Origin: Bacteriovoracaceae bacterium
GTDB lineage: Bacteria > Bdellovibrionota > Bacteriovoracia > Bacteriovoracales > Bacteriovoracaceae
Assembly (NCBI GenBank): GCA_947450475.1
Contig: CANFVK010000002.1
Span: 248,001-312,000 of the forward strand
Direction: 5' to 3'
DNA length: 64,000 bases
Shown here: piece after piece, positions 34,483 to 43,230 of the stretch
Layout: each line of letters opens with the position of its first letter
Numbering within the stretch: the stretch's first letter is position 1
The notes under the pieces: generated by a model
What the model saw: only the letters and a program-made list of their open reading frames with translations
The model's database searches: none
What the model was told of the DNA's origin: nothing
Position numbers and translations under genes: made by a program

Positions 34483-35109
34483 ATGAAGTTATTATCCCTT
34501 TTGTACTGCCTTTCTTTTTGCATTTTTAATCCAACATTTGCTCAAACCGACACCTCTCCGACCGATACATCGGCCCCAAAGGTCGAACCGGTAAAGCCTG
34601 AAACTTCAGTAAAAAAAGATCCTGTTGCTGCCCGCCAGGAAATTGAAAAAAGAGTAGAAGAAAAGTATTCAATAACACCTGAAAAGCTTACTGAACTAGA
34701 AAAATCTGGATTAAAACTTCGAGATATCGTAAGTGCTGCAGCCTTAGCTAAGGAGGGAAATAAAAGCCTTGATGAAATTCTACAAATGCGTGGAGAGGGA
34801 AAAAAAGGATGGGGAGAAATAGCAAAAGAACTCAATGTTTCACCAGACATCATTGGCAAGGCCATTAGTGATCTGAGAAGACGAAATCCAGATGATAAAA
34901 ATAAGCGTAAAGATGATAAGAAAGGGGATAATAAAGACGATTCCAAAGACGATAAAAAAGAAGAACGCAAAGAAGAACGCAAAGACGACAAAAAAGAGGA
35001 ACGTCGCGATGATCATCGTCAAGAGCGACGCGATGAAAAACGTGATGAACATCGTGATCAAAAGCGCGAGGAACGAAAAGATGACCGTCCTCGTCCGAAT
35101 AAAAAATAA
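34483..35109 (+). CDS. Secreted helical protein with charged tail, paralogue B
   Basis: A protein of 208 aa with ATG 34483 after AGGAG (9 bases); an earlier ATG at 34456 has no ribosome site. Signal peptide MKLLSLLYCLSFCIFNPTFA. The domain at residues 55-140 (VEEKYSITPEKLTELEKSGL, LRDIVSAAALAKEGNKSLDE, GWGEIAKELNVSPDIIGKA) matches the divergent paralogue at 30972. A long tail of Lys, Asp, Arg and Glu ends the protein. It is last in the sigma operon, before a terminator. Confidence 0.78.
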   Translation: MKLLSLLYCLSFCIFNPTFAQTDTSPTDTSAPKVEPVKPETSVKKDPVAARQEIEKRVEEKYSITPEKLTELEKSGLKLRDIVSAAALAKEGNKSLDEILQMRGEGKKGWGEIAKELNVSPDIIGKAISDLRRRNPDDKNKRKDDKKGDNKDDSKDDKKEERKEERKDDKKEERRDDHRQERRDEKRDEHRDQKREERKDDRPRPNKK

Positions 35110-35125
35110 TAAACAAATCAACACT

Positions 35126-35155
35126 AAGGCCTAGTATCAACTAGGCCTTTTATTA
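35126..35155 (+). terminator. Terminator of the ECF sigma operon
   Basis: Stem AAGGCCTAG with CTAGGCCTT, a 6-base loop and a T-rich tail (TTTTATTATC), starting 17 bases after the stop at 35109. Confidence 0.87.
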
Positions 35156-35272
35156 TCGATTCTTGACCTCCTCCAAAGAATTTATAGCGCAGGGCAATTT
35201 TCTTTTCATTTCAAGCGAATTCCCATACTCTAATCGGGTCGTTTTACATTCTTAAATAACCAAGGATAGACC

Positions 35273-37594
35273 GTGAGTAATCAACGAAATGATCGCAGTG
35301 AACGTAGTGATGAAGATGAAAAAAAACAACAAGCATTAGATTACCATTCAGAGGGGCGACCGGGTAAAATTGAAGTTATTTCCACAAAGCCGACCCTCAC
35401 CTCCATGGACCTAACCAAAGCCTACTCGCCAGGGGTGGCTTTCCCATGTTTAGAAATAGCAAAGGATCCGGAACTAGCTTACAAGTATACAGCTAAAGGA
35501 AATTTAGTCGCTGTTATATCTAACGGTACTGCTGTTCTAGGGCTAGGCAATATCGGTGCACTCGCCGGCAAGCCAGTCATGGAAGGAAAGGGCTTACTCT
35601 TTAAACGCTTTGCCGACATAGATGTTTTTGATATTGAAGTTAATGAGGATTCAATTGAAGGTATGGTTAAAATTGTCTCGGCTCTCGAGCCCACCTTTGG
35701 TGGAGTTAATCTTGAAGACATAAAGGCACCAGAGTGTTTTGAAATTGAAACTCAGCTTATTGAAAAAATGAATATTCCTGTTTTTCATGATGATCAGCAT
35801 GGCACAGCGATTATTTGCTCAGCTGCATTGCTAAATGCTTTAGAAATTACAGAAAGAGATATTAAAAAAATTAAAGTCGCCGTTTCTGGAGCTGGAGCTG
35901 CTGCCATATCATGTTCTAAAATATTATTTGAGCTTGGACTTCCAAGACAAAATCTTATTATGTGCGATTCCAATGGAGCCATTTACAAGGGGCGAACCGC
36001 AGGGATGAACAAATACAAAGATGAATTTGCGGTAGAAACAAAAGCTCGCACACTTTCAGATGCCATGAACGGAGCAGATGTCTTTATTGGCTGTTCGGCC
36101 CGGGGCTTAGTTTCTCAAGACATGGTTAAAACTATGGCGAAAAATCCAATCATCTTTGCAATGGCAAATCCTGATCCTGAAATTTATCCCTATGAAGTTC
36201 ATGCGGTAAGAACTGACGCTATCATGGCAACTGGACGATCCGATTTTCCAAATCAAGTTAACAATGTTTTGGGATTTCCCTTTATTTTCCGAGGGGCACT
36301 CGACGTTCGCGCTAAAAAAATTAATATGCAAATGAAATTAGCAGCAGTCAAAGCGCTCGCTGAATTGGCCAAAGAAGAAGTGCCAGAAGAAGTCAAAATC
36401 GCCTACGGAGGCGAAGACTTCAAGTTCGGCGTAAACTATTTAATCCCTAAGCCTTTTGATCCAAGAGTATTGACCAGAGTAACCCCTGCTGTCGCCAAGG
36501 CTGCAATGGAGTCAGGTGTTGCAAGAATCCAAATAGAAGATTTGCAATCTTATGCTCGTGCACTTGAAGGTAGAATGGGCAACACTGCCCAATTTATGAA
36601 ATCTTTACGTGATCGCCTAGGAGCACTTGTTGCTAAACGCAAGCAAAAAGTGAAAATGGTTTTTGCAGAAGGAACAAATACTAGAATACTTCAAGCTGTA
36701 AAACAGCTAGTCGAAGAAGATAAAATTGAACCAATCCTTCTTGGTCGAAAAAAAGCTATTCATAAAAAAATGGAAATGTTAGGGCTTGAAAAACTTAAAG
36801 ATGAAGTAAAAACAGTCAATCCAAGAAGACATGAACAATTTGAAAATTATGTTCGAATGTATTCTAAAGAAAGACAAAGAAGTGGGGTTTCGATTTACCA
36901 TGCTGAAGAACTCATGTCTCACCAAAATTATTTTGGCTCTATGATGGTTAAGCACGGCTTAGCTGATGCCGTCATTGCAGGTCCAACGCTTAATTACGCT
37001 GACTGCTTTCCTCCCCTTATGCATGTTTTAGGAACGCAAGAACGCAAAAGTGCAGCCGGTATATTTGTCATGACTTTTAAGAACCGAGTACTCTTTTTTG
37101 CTGATTGTGCTGTGCAAATTGAGCCGAGTGAAGATCAACTTTGTGAGATAGCTGCGGGTACTGCTGAGCTATTTAGAAAGCTCATGAAGCGTGAACCTCG
37201 AATTGCTTTTTTAAGTTTCTCAAACTTTGGTTCAAATGATCACGAAAAAGCAATCAAGGTAAAAAGAGCAGTGAAGCTCACAAAAACTCGCTACCCAAAT
37301 TTAATTGTAGATGGAGAAGTGCAGGCAGACGTTGCTGTTAATAAAAATCTAATGGACAAATTATTTAATTTTTCTAACCTTGATGGACCGACAGATGTTC
37401 TGATCTTTCCAGAATTAAATTCAGCGAACATAAGTTACAAACTTCTTTCTCAGCTAGCAAATGCCAATGCGATTGGCCCGATTCTCGTTCCTATGAACCA
37501 TTCGGCTAATATCATTCCAAGAACGGCAAGCGTGACAGAGATTGTTAACATGTGTGTCCTCTCTGCTATTTTAACTGATCAAAAAATTAAATAA
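35273..37594 (+). CDS. maeB: NADP-dependent malic enzyme with phosphotransacetylase-like domain
   Basis: A protein of 773 aa with GTG start after AAGGA. Malic enzyme portion, residues about 20-430: [25 protein letters not shown] and [11 protein letters not shown]. The C-terminal 330 residues are the phosphotransacetylase-like domain of MaeB, which serves allosteric control. It converts malate to pyruvate and CO2 with NADPH formation. Length matches the family. Confidence 0.94.
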   Translation: MSNQRNDRSERSDEDEKKQQALDYHSEGRPGKIEVISTKPTLTSMDLTKAYSPGVAFPCLEIAKDPELAYKYTAKGNLVAVISNGTAVLGLGNIGALAGKPVMEGKGLLFKRFADIDVFDIEVNEDSIEGMVKIVSALEPTFGGVNLEDIKAPECFEIETQLIEKMNIPVFHDDQHGTAIICSAALLNALEITERDIKKIKVAVSGAGAAAISCSKILFELGLPRQNLIMCDSNGAIYKGRTAGMNKYKDEFAVETKARTLSDAMNGADVFIGCSARGLVSQDMVKTMAKNPIIFAMANPDPEIYPYEVHAVRTDAIMATGRSDFPNQVNNVLGFPFIFRGALDVRAKKINMQMKLAAVKALAELAKEEVPEEVKIAYGGEDFKFGVNYLIPKPFDPRVLTRVTPAVAKAAMESGVARIQIEDLQSYARALEGRMGNTAQFMKSLRDRLGALVAKRKQKVKMVFAEGTNTRILQAVKQLVEEDKIEPILLGRKKAIHKKMEMLGLEKLKDEVKTVNPRRHEQFENYVRMYSKERQRSGVSIYHAEELMSHQNYFGSMMVKHGLADAVIAGPTLNYADCFPPLMHVLGTQERKSAAGIFVMTFKNRVLFFADCAVQIEPSEDQLCEIAAGTAELFRKLMKREPRIAFLSFSNFGSNDHEKAIKVKRAVKLTKTRYPNLIVDGEVQADVAVNKNLMDKLFNFSNLDGPTDVLIFPELNSANISYKLLSQLANANAIGPILVPMNHSANIIPRTASVTEIVNMCVLSAILTDQKIK

Positions 37595-37604
37595 GGAGTC
37601 TTCA

Positions 37605-37982
37605 ATGTCTAAAATAATTGTAAATACGGATAATGCGCCTGCAGCAGTTGGAACCTACTCTCAAGGCGTAGGTGTAAATGGTACATTTTATTTTTCAGGG
37701 CAAATTGGTATCGACCCATCAAGTCAAGAACTTCACCCAAGCTTTAGTGCACAATTAAGTCAAATTATGAAAAATATAGATGGCTTACTTCTCTCACAAA
37801 ATTTAAATCGTGAAAACATAGTAAAGACTAGTATTTTTTTAACAGACTTAAACAATTTTGCAGAAGTTAACCAAGCTTATATTGAGTACTTCAAAGCACC
37901 TTACCCGGCCCGAAGTACGGTTGAAGTTTCGAAATTACCTAAAGGCAGCTTAGTTGAAATAGAAGTTATAGCAGTAAAATAA
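37605..37982 (+). CDS. ridA: RidA/YjgF-family deaminase
   Basis: A protein of 125 aa. The signature GVGVNGTFYFSGQIGIDPSS and YPARSTVEVSKLPKGSLVEI contain the conserved Arg that binds the imine carboxylate. RidA hydrolyses reactive enamine/imine intermediates such as 2-aminoacrylate. It starts 11 bases after maeB with AAGGAG upstream, and is followed by the DUF218 gene after one base, probably in one operon. Confidence 0.94.
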   Translation: MSKIIVNTDNAPAAVGTYSQGVGVNGTFYFSGQIGIDPSSQELHPSFSAQLSQIMKNIDGLLLSQNLNRENIVKTSIFLTDLNNFAEVNQAYIEYFKAPYPARSTVEVSKLPKGSLVEIEVIAVK

Positions 37983-37983
37983 A

Positions 37984-38640
37984 ATGATTTTAAAGAGTAA
38001 ATACGTTTTTGAAACTAAAAGCACTCGCATCTATAGGCACTTACAAAGCCTATTAATTGTACTTTTATCTATTTTTATGGCGTATTCGTTTGCCTGCTCA
38101 ATTCTTTTACTAGATGCACGTAATGAAACCAAAAATTCCAAAACATCTTTTATTCAAACTCCTCCAGATCTCATTGTCGTTTTCACTGGGGGACCTGGTA
38201 GGATTGAGTATGCAGTAAAAAAAGCCCAGGAATTCAAGCAGCCCAATGTATTTATCACTGGCGTACATGAAAAAAACTCAGTTAAAACTTTGATAAACCC
38301 CATAGACCCAAATGCCAAGGAAACTGAGCATATTGAGATTGATTATACCGCAAGAAATACTGTAGAAAATGTCATTTCAACTTTTAAGTATTTGAGAAAC
38401 AATCGTGGTCTTAATAAAATTCTTATTATTTCAAGTGACTACCACATAATGAGAATCAAGCAGATTATAAATACTTTGATTAAAAAAGATGATCAGTTTA
38501 ATTTTTATTTCTCGGCCGTGCCTTCGAACTATCTTCACTTCAAGAATATTAAAATTCTTTATATCGAAACGTTTAAACTAATCAGAACAAAAGTTTTTTT
38601 ACTTTTCTGGGATCAGAAATCTCCAATTGATGTTTCTTAA
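37984..38640 (+). CDS. DUF218 (YdcF/SanA-like) membrane protein
   Basis: A protein of 218 aa. One N-terminal transmembrane segment (residues 23-42) leads into a DUF218 domain: DLIVVFTGGPGRIEYAVKKA, then DYTARNTVENV and LIISSDYHIMRIKQI. These match the G-rich, ARNT and SSxYH motifs of the family, which includes SanA and YdcF and has an envelope-barrier role in some species. The catalytic function is not certain. It ends three bases before the convergent rel stop. Confidence 0.88.
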   Translation: MILKSKYVFETKSTRIYRHLQSLLIVLLSIFMAYSFACSILLLDARNETKNSKTSFIQTPPDLIVVFTGGPGRIEYAVKKAQEFKQPNVFITGVHEKNSVKTLINPIDPNAKETEHIEIDYTARNTVENVISTFKYLRNNRGLNKILIISSDYHIMRIKQIINTLIKKDDQFNFYFSAVPSNYLHFKNIKILYIETFKLIRTKVFLLFWDQKSPIDVS

Positions 38641-38642
38641 TT

Positions 38643-40844
38643 TTAAACTCTGGTAACAGAAATAACTTCTTCGAGTGCTTCAATATTGCTGATGGTTTTT
38701 AACAGTTCGCTATAATCTTTAACCTCAATCTCAAAGATAAAACTACCTTTTCGATCTGGCATTGATTTAGCCATTGCACTTCTAATATTTATACCACAAT
38801 TGTTGATTGTCTTTGAAATCAGTGAAAGTATTCCTGGCTTATCTTGAGTCATAACTCTTACTGTAACTGGGTGAGTAAAACTAAAGCCTTTGTTCCAAGA
38901 GACTTTAATCGTTCTAATTAGCGTTTCGGCATCCACTCTATTGCATGCAGTAGTGTGGACTGTAATCCCCCTACCTCTCGTTATAAAACCAACAATGCCA
39001 TCACCAGGTATTGGATTACAACATCTTGCCATGCGGACCATCACATCACTCATTCCATCAACTTCAATAGCATTATCTGAGTGCGTTTTGTTGCGCACAT
39101 TTTTGGTCATTTTATTTGAATAAGATTCTATTTCGGTAATTTTCTCGATATCAGTTGTCTCTTGCTTGGAAACAGCTTCTCTCAATGACGGAATATATTC
39201 CAAGATCTGCTTTGCCGTAAATTTTCCAGAGCCCACCAAAACGCACATTTCCTCTTCATCCGAGATGTGTTCTTTATCAAATAACTCTTTAAACTCATTA
39301 TTTTTCTTCAATGCTTTAATATTAGTACCGAAAACTTTGAAAGCTTTTTCTAAAACATCCCTGCCCAGTTCTCGATTTTCATCTCTTTCAATTTTAAGTA
39401 ACCACTGTTTAATTTTTGAACGCGCCTTGGAACTTTTTACTATATTGAGCCAGTCTTTAGAGGGAGCTTGAGTTTTACTGGTAAGAATTTCAATCGAATC
39501 CCCTGATTTTAAAATATGGCGTAATGGTACAATCTTTCCATTAATTTTAGCTCCAACGCAATGATGTCCAACTTCAGTATGAATTTCGTATGCAAAATCT
39601 AATGGTGTCGCACCATATTTTAATTCCCTTACATCCCCCTTAGGAGTAAAAACAAACACACCATCAAGATCAATATCATTTTTAATGACATCCAAAAACT
39701 CGCGAGTGTTGTCTGAATTCTTATTGTATTCCAAAAGCTCCTGCACCCAATCTAATTTTGGTGCTGACTTACCAGCGAGACCCTCTTTGTATTTCCAGTG
39801 TGCTGCGACTCCGGCTTCGGCAACCTCATCCATTTCGTTAGTTCTAATTTGAATTTCAATTCGCTCTGCACGTGGACCTATAACGGCGGTGTGAAGTGAT
39901 TGATAATTATTGACCTTGGGAATTGCAATATAATCTTTAAAACGTCCTGGAATTGGAGTGAATGATGAATGGATAATACCAAGAGCCTTGTAGCATTCAG
40001 TAATATTGGAAACGATAATTCTAAAAGCAAGTAAATCTTGTATCTGCTCAAAGTCGACTCCACGGGCAGTCATTTTTTTGTAAATTGAATAAAAATGCTT
40101 TGGTCTTCCCTTCACTTCAGTATGAAGCGAGTATTCAAAAAGTTTTTCCTTAATCGTTGTTATGACTTCTCTGATATATGTGTCACGCTCTGATTTTTTC
40201 ATGGAAACTTTTTCAGCTAGCCGATAATAAATTTCAGGTTTCAAAAAACGTAAGCATAAATCTTCAAGCTCTGATTTGACTGAATTAATACCTAAACGAC
40301 TAGCAAGAGGAACATAAATATCTAGAGTTTCCTGCGCAATCTTTTTTTGTTTTTCGTCTGAAACATATTGAAGTGTACGCATATTGTGCATGCGATCTGC
40401 AAGTTTAACTATAATAACTCGAAGGTCCTTGGCCATCGCCACAACCATTTTTCTGAAATTTTCGATTTGAGATTCTTCTTTGCTTTTAAACTTAATTTTA
40501 GAAATTTTAGTCAATCCAACAACTAAATCAGAAACACCTTGATTGAATTCACGCTCAATTTCTGTAGGACTCACATTACAATCTTCTACAACGTCATGTA
40601 GCAGCCCTGCAACAATGGTATCGAGATCCATTCTAAGACGAATTAAGGTAGCAGCAACATTTATAGGATGAATTATATAATCTTCGCCAGAGCTGCGCTT
40701 TTGTCCCAAGTGAGCTTTTTCTGCGAAGTGATAGGCTTTTCGTAGCATAGTAAAATTTGCTTCGGGATAATAAGCCTCAACTCTTCTCACGAGGTCATCG
40801 ATGGAAATATCTCTTTCGTGTGAAAAGTCTAAGTTTTGGTGCAT
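38643..40844 (-). CDS. spoT: Bifunctional (p)ppGpp synthetase/hydrolase Rel/SpoT
   Basis: A protein of 733 aa. HD hydrolase: YHFAEKAHLGQKRSSGEDYI, then GLLHDVVED. Synthetase: RPKHFYSIYKKM and GRFKDYIAIPKVNNYQSLHT. TGS domain from about 390 (VFVFTPKGDVRELKYGATPLD), a CRC/zinc-type region (MARCCNPIPGDGI), and a C-terminal ACT domain. Both active sites look intact, so it should make and degrade (p)ppGpp. It follows gmk by four bases; rpoZ, usually between them, is absent. Confidence 0.96.
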   Translation of the reverse strand: MHQNLDFSHERDISIDDLVRRVEAYYPEANFTMLRKAYHFAEKAHLGQKRSSGEDYIIHPINVAATLIRLRMDLDTIVAGLLHDVVEDCNVSPTEIEREFNQGVSDLVVGLTKISKIKFKSKEESQIENFRKMVVAMAKDLRVIIVKLADRMHNMRTLQYVSDEKQKKIAQETLDIYVPLASRLGINSVKSELEDLCLRFLKPEIYYRLAEKVSMKKSERDTYIREVITTIKEKLFEYSLHTEVKGRPKHFYSIYKKMTARGVDFEQIQDLLAFRIIVSNITECYKALGIIHSSFTPIPGRFKDYIAIPKVNNYQSLHTAVIGPRAERIEIQIRTNEMDEVAEAGVAAHWKYKEGLAGKSAPKLDWVQELLEYNKNSDNTREFLDVIKNDIDLDGVFVFTPKGDVRELKYGATPLDFAYEIHTEVGHHCVGAKINGKIVPLRHILKSGDSIEILTSKTQAPSKDWLNIVKSSKARSKIKQWLLKIERDENRELGRDVLEKAFKVFGTNIKALKKNNEFKELFDKEHISDEEEMCVLVGSGKFTAKQILEYIPSLREAVSKQETTDIEKITEIESYSNKMTKNVRNKTHSDNAIEVDGMSDVMVRMARCCNPIPGDGIVGFITRGRGITVHTTACNRVDAETLIRTIKVSWNKGFSFTHPVTVRVMTQDKPGILSLISKTINNCGINIRSAMAKSMPDRKGSFIFEIEVKDYSELLKTISNIEALEEVISVTRV

Positions 40845-40848
40845 TACT

Positions 40849-41427
40849 TTACTCGTGCAAAATCTGATGAGTTATTTCAAAAAGCCTTTTATAAGCCATT
40901 TCGATATCATCATTGAAAATTAAAAAATCAAAATCATTTTTTCGCTCTAATTCTTTCTGTGCATTTAGTAATCGTAGATTGATGACTTGAGTATTTTCCG
41001 TACCTCTGTTTCTCAATCTCTTTTCAAGTTCTTCAACTGATGGTGGAGAAATAAAAATTGCATTTGCAACATCTCCAAAATATTTTTTCATGGAATCTGT
41101 GCCCTGAACATCTAGATCAAACAATAAATGCTTTCCATCATCCAAACAATTTTCTACAAATATTTTAGAAGTTCCATAAAAGTTTCCGTGAACCTCGGCC
41201 CATTCTAAAAATTCTTGAGAGTCTTTTCTCTCAAGAAATTCGTCTCTACTAATAAAGAAATAGCTCGAGCCATGAATTTCGCCCGGTCTTATTGGACGTG
41301 TGGTATAAGAGACAGATTCAACCAAAGTTGGAAAATCTTCCTTAAGCCTTTTAATCATAGTCGACTTTCCCGTGCCTGACGGGGCGACGATCACAATTAA
41401 TTTGCCTTTAAGTTTAGCATTATTCAA
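40849..41427 (-). CDS. gmk: Guanylate kinase
   Basis: A protein of 192 aa. P-loop VAPSGTGKSTMIKRL, the GMP-binding VSYTTRPIRPGEIHGSSYFF, and FEVHGNFYGT-type residues (AEVHGNFYGTSK). It phosphorylates GMP to GDP using ATP. It overlaps the end of yicC by eight bases, giving the familiar yicC-gmk-rel order. Confidence 0.95.
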   Translation of the reverse strand: MNNAKLKGKLIVIVAPSGTGKSTMIKRLKEDFPTLVESVSYTTRPIRPGEIHGSSYFFISRDEFLERKDSQEFLEWAEVHGNFYGTSKIFVENCLDDGKHLLFDLDVQGTDSMKKYFGDVANAIFISPPSVEELEKRLRNRGTENTQVINLRLLNAQKELERKNDFDFLIFNDDIEMAYKRLFEITHQILHE

Positions 41428-42295
41428 TATTCAGCCCTTGCTCGCGCATTTTTTCTAATTGTACCTTCATTTGAACGACAGCATCTGAAATTTCTTTCAT
41501 AGTTGACTTCGATCCCATGGTATTGGTCTCTCGATTTAATTCCTGTATGAGGAAATCAATCTGCCTTCCAACTTCATGATTTGATTTTATAAGATTTTGA
41601 AATTTTTCCAAGTGGGCATGTACTCGGTTTATTTCTTCATGAATATCAATTTTTTCTAAGTAAAAGACGACCTCTTGAAGTAAACGGCTTTGGTCTACAT
41701 CAATAATATTTTTATAGTCCATTACTCTTTTTTTTAATTTCTCTTCAACCCCTGACTTAAAATGCTCTGCATTTTTTTCAATTAATTGAAAATAATTTTT
41801 GTAGGTTTCAAGATGCTTCTCTAAAACCTTAATTAATTTGTCCCCTTCTCCTTTGCGTGACAAGCCTAAATTTGCCACAGCAGCTTTAAGTCCCTGCTTG
41901 GCCAAACTTTCAAGTTCCTCTTGATTTTCTTCATCTTGATCTAAGTAAAACTCTGATCTTAAAAATTCAGTCATATTGACTTTAGGCTCTAATCCATTGC
42001 TCTTTAAAAGGGGAGCAAGTTTGGATATAAACTGAGAAATTTTATTTTGATCTAAGTCATCAAAGCGATTTTTGTTTTCGGCCTTTTTGATATTGATATA
42101 TACGTCAAAAGTTCCTCTAGAAAATGCCTCAGATATTTCTTTTTTAAAGTCTATTTCAAGTGAATTTAAACTAGATGGCATTTTAAATCGAACATCTTTA
42201 AAGCGGTTGTTAACACTTTTTATTTCAACAGAAACGACATAATTTAATGATTGAGCTGTAGCTTCACCAAAACCGGTCATGGACTGAGCTGACAT
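41420..42295 (-). CDS. yicC: YicC-family endoribonuclease
   Basis: A protein of 291 aa. YicC-N begins SMTGFGEATAQSLNYVVSVEIKSVNNRF and the C-terminal domain has the conserved NRETNTMGSKS and HEEINRVHAHL (metal-binding Glu/His region). YicC is an endoribonuclease acting on RNA. The start is ATG 42295, since GAGGATA sits 6 bases before it; the longer frame opens with a TTG. That ribosome site is part of a perfect 11-bp inverted repeat. It heads the yicC-gmk-rel operon. Confidence 0.92.
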   Translation of the reverse strand: MSAQSMTGFGEATAQSLNYVVSVEIKSVNNRFKDVRFKMPSSLNSLEIDFKKEISEAFSRGTFDVYINIKKAENKNRFDDLDQNKISQFISKLAPLLKSNGLEPKVNMTEFLRSEFYLDQDEENQEELESLAKQGLKAAVANLGLSRKGEGDKLIKVLEKHLETYKNYFQLIEKNAEHFKSGVEEKLKKRVMDYKNIIDVDQSRLLQEVVFYLEKIDIHEEINRVHAHLEKFQNLIKSNHEVGRQIDFLIQELNRETNTMGSKSTMKEISDAVVQMKVQLEKMREQGLNIE

Positions 42296-42301
42296 AGTTA
42301 C

Positions 42302-42354
42302 TATCCTCGGCAAATTGCCTAATTTTATTAGATTATAAATGTGTGCCGAGGATA
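42302..42354 (-). promoter_or_regulatory. Inverted repeat masking the yicC ribosome site
   Basis: TATCCTCGGCA (42302-42312) and TGCCGAGGATA (42344-42354) are perfect 11-bp arms about a 31-base loop. The inner loop holds CTAAT/ATTAG pairs and a TATAAT. On the mRNA the arm contains the GAGGAUA ribosome site for yicC. It could be an RNA hairpin or a DNA operator. Confidence 0.65.
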
Positions 42355-42366
42355 TTACTTTTTCAT

Positions 42367-43038
42367 TTAGAGATCAAGGGCCCAGCCCTGAACCTTTCCA
42401 CTTTCAAAATAAATTTGTTTCACGCTTCCGTCTTCATTATAAGACCAACGTTCGTTTTGATTTTTTGGATTTCCTGCAATTTCTACCCGTACTGGTCTAC
42501 CCCAAGTTTGAATAACTTGGGTTTTATTCATTCCTAAATATAATTCCGTGCTGTGAACTGAATGATTTTCAATAAAATCTTGATGTTTTCCTAAATCGCT
42601 TTGCATATCTTGCTTTCGAATGCCTATATAATTTGATCGCTCAGCTGCGGAGAGGCTTAAGTAGTAGAGCTTGTCAGAATCTCCCGGCAAATATTTTTTA
42701 TCACGGGCATATTGCTCTACACTCTGCTCCGAAAGATCGGCTTCCTTTTCTTCTAACTCACGTCTCAATGAAAGTGCTTCGGCATTTTTTTTAGTTTCCC
42801 GCTCTCCTGCCGGAGTTCGGCGCTTAATTTCATCTCTACTTCTAAAAACGGCTCCACTATCTCCACCAACTATCGGAAAGTCCCTGCCGGCCATCAACAA
42901 TGGATCACTTTCACGATTCATCTCATCAATATAACTGCGTTCTGGGACTAAAAGTGAGCAGCCTGAGCCTAAGACCAGGATGAAACCCAATATGGCCGCA
43001 CTAAAATAACTTCTAAAAATCGAAATGAAAGCGCTCAT
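42367..43038 (-). CDS. Lipoprotein with SmpA/OmlA-like C-terminal motif
   Basis: A protein of 223 aa. GGGAG precedes the ATG. A lipobox (LGSGCS, near residue 27) follows a hydrophobic segment, so it is lipid-anchored. A charged, Arg/Glu-rich middle leads to LYLGMNKTQVIQTWGRPVRV and RWSYNEDGSVKQIYFESGKV, typical of the SmpA/OmlA (BamE-like) fold seen in many lipoproteins. Its role in barrel assembly is possible but unproven. It precedes yicC after a 71-base leader. Confidence 0.8.
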   Translation of the reverse strand: MSAFISIFRSYFSAAILGFILVLGSGCSLLVPERSYIDEMNRESDPLLMAGRDFPIVGGDSGAVFRSRDEIKRRTPAGERETKKNAEALSLRRELEEKEADLSEQSVEQYARDKKYLPGDSDKLYYLSLSAAERSNYIGIRKQDMQSDLGKHQDFIENHSVHSTELYLGMNKTQVIQTWGRPVRVEIAGNPKNQNERWSYNEDGSVKQIYFESGKVQGWALDL

Positions 43039-43230
43039 AATTCTCCCTCGATGCCAAAAACATCACATAGTCTTTCAACTTTTCGGGAAAAATGTCGCTT
43101 TTGATAATTTTCAGTTTCATTATTTCTAATGCGGCAAATTTTTCATCAAAAAAGACCGACTAAATAAAGCAATTACTATCCGCCTCATTTTATCTGGAAA
43201 TGAGCCGAAAAGAGTTTGGAGGAGTTAAAA

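Noticed and set aside
34840..35140. Several overlapping frames on both strands at the charged tail of paralogue B
   Set aside because: They come from repetitive Lys/Arg/Asp codons read in other frames; no ribosome site or signal is present.
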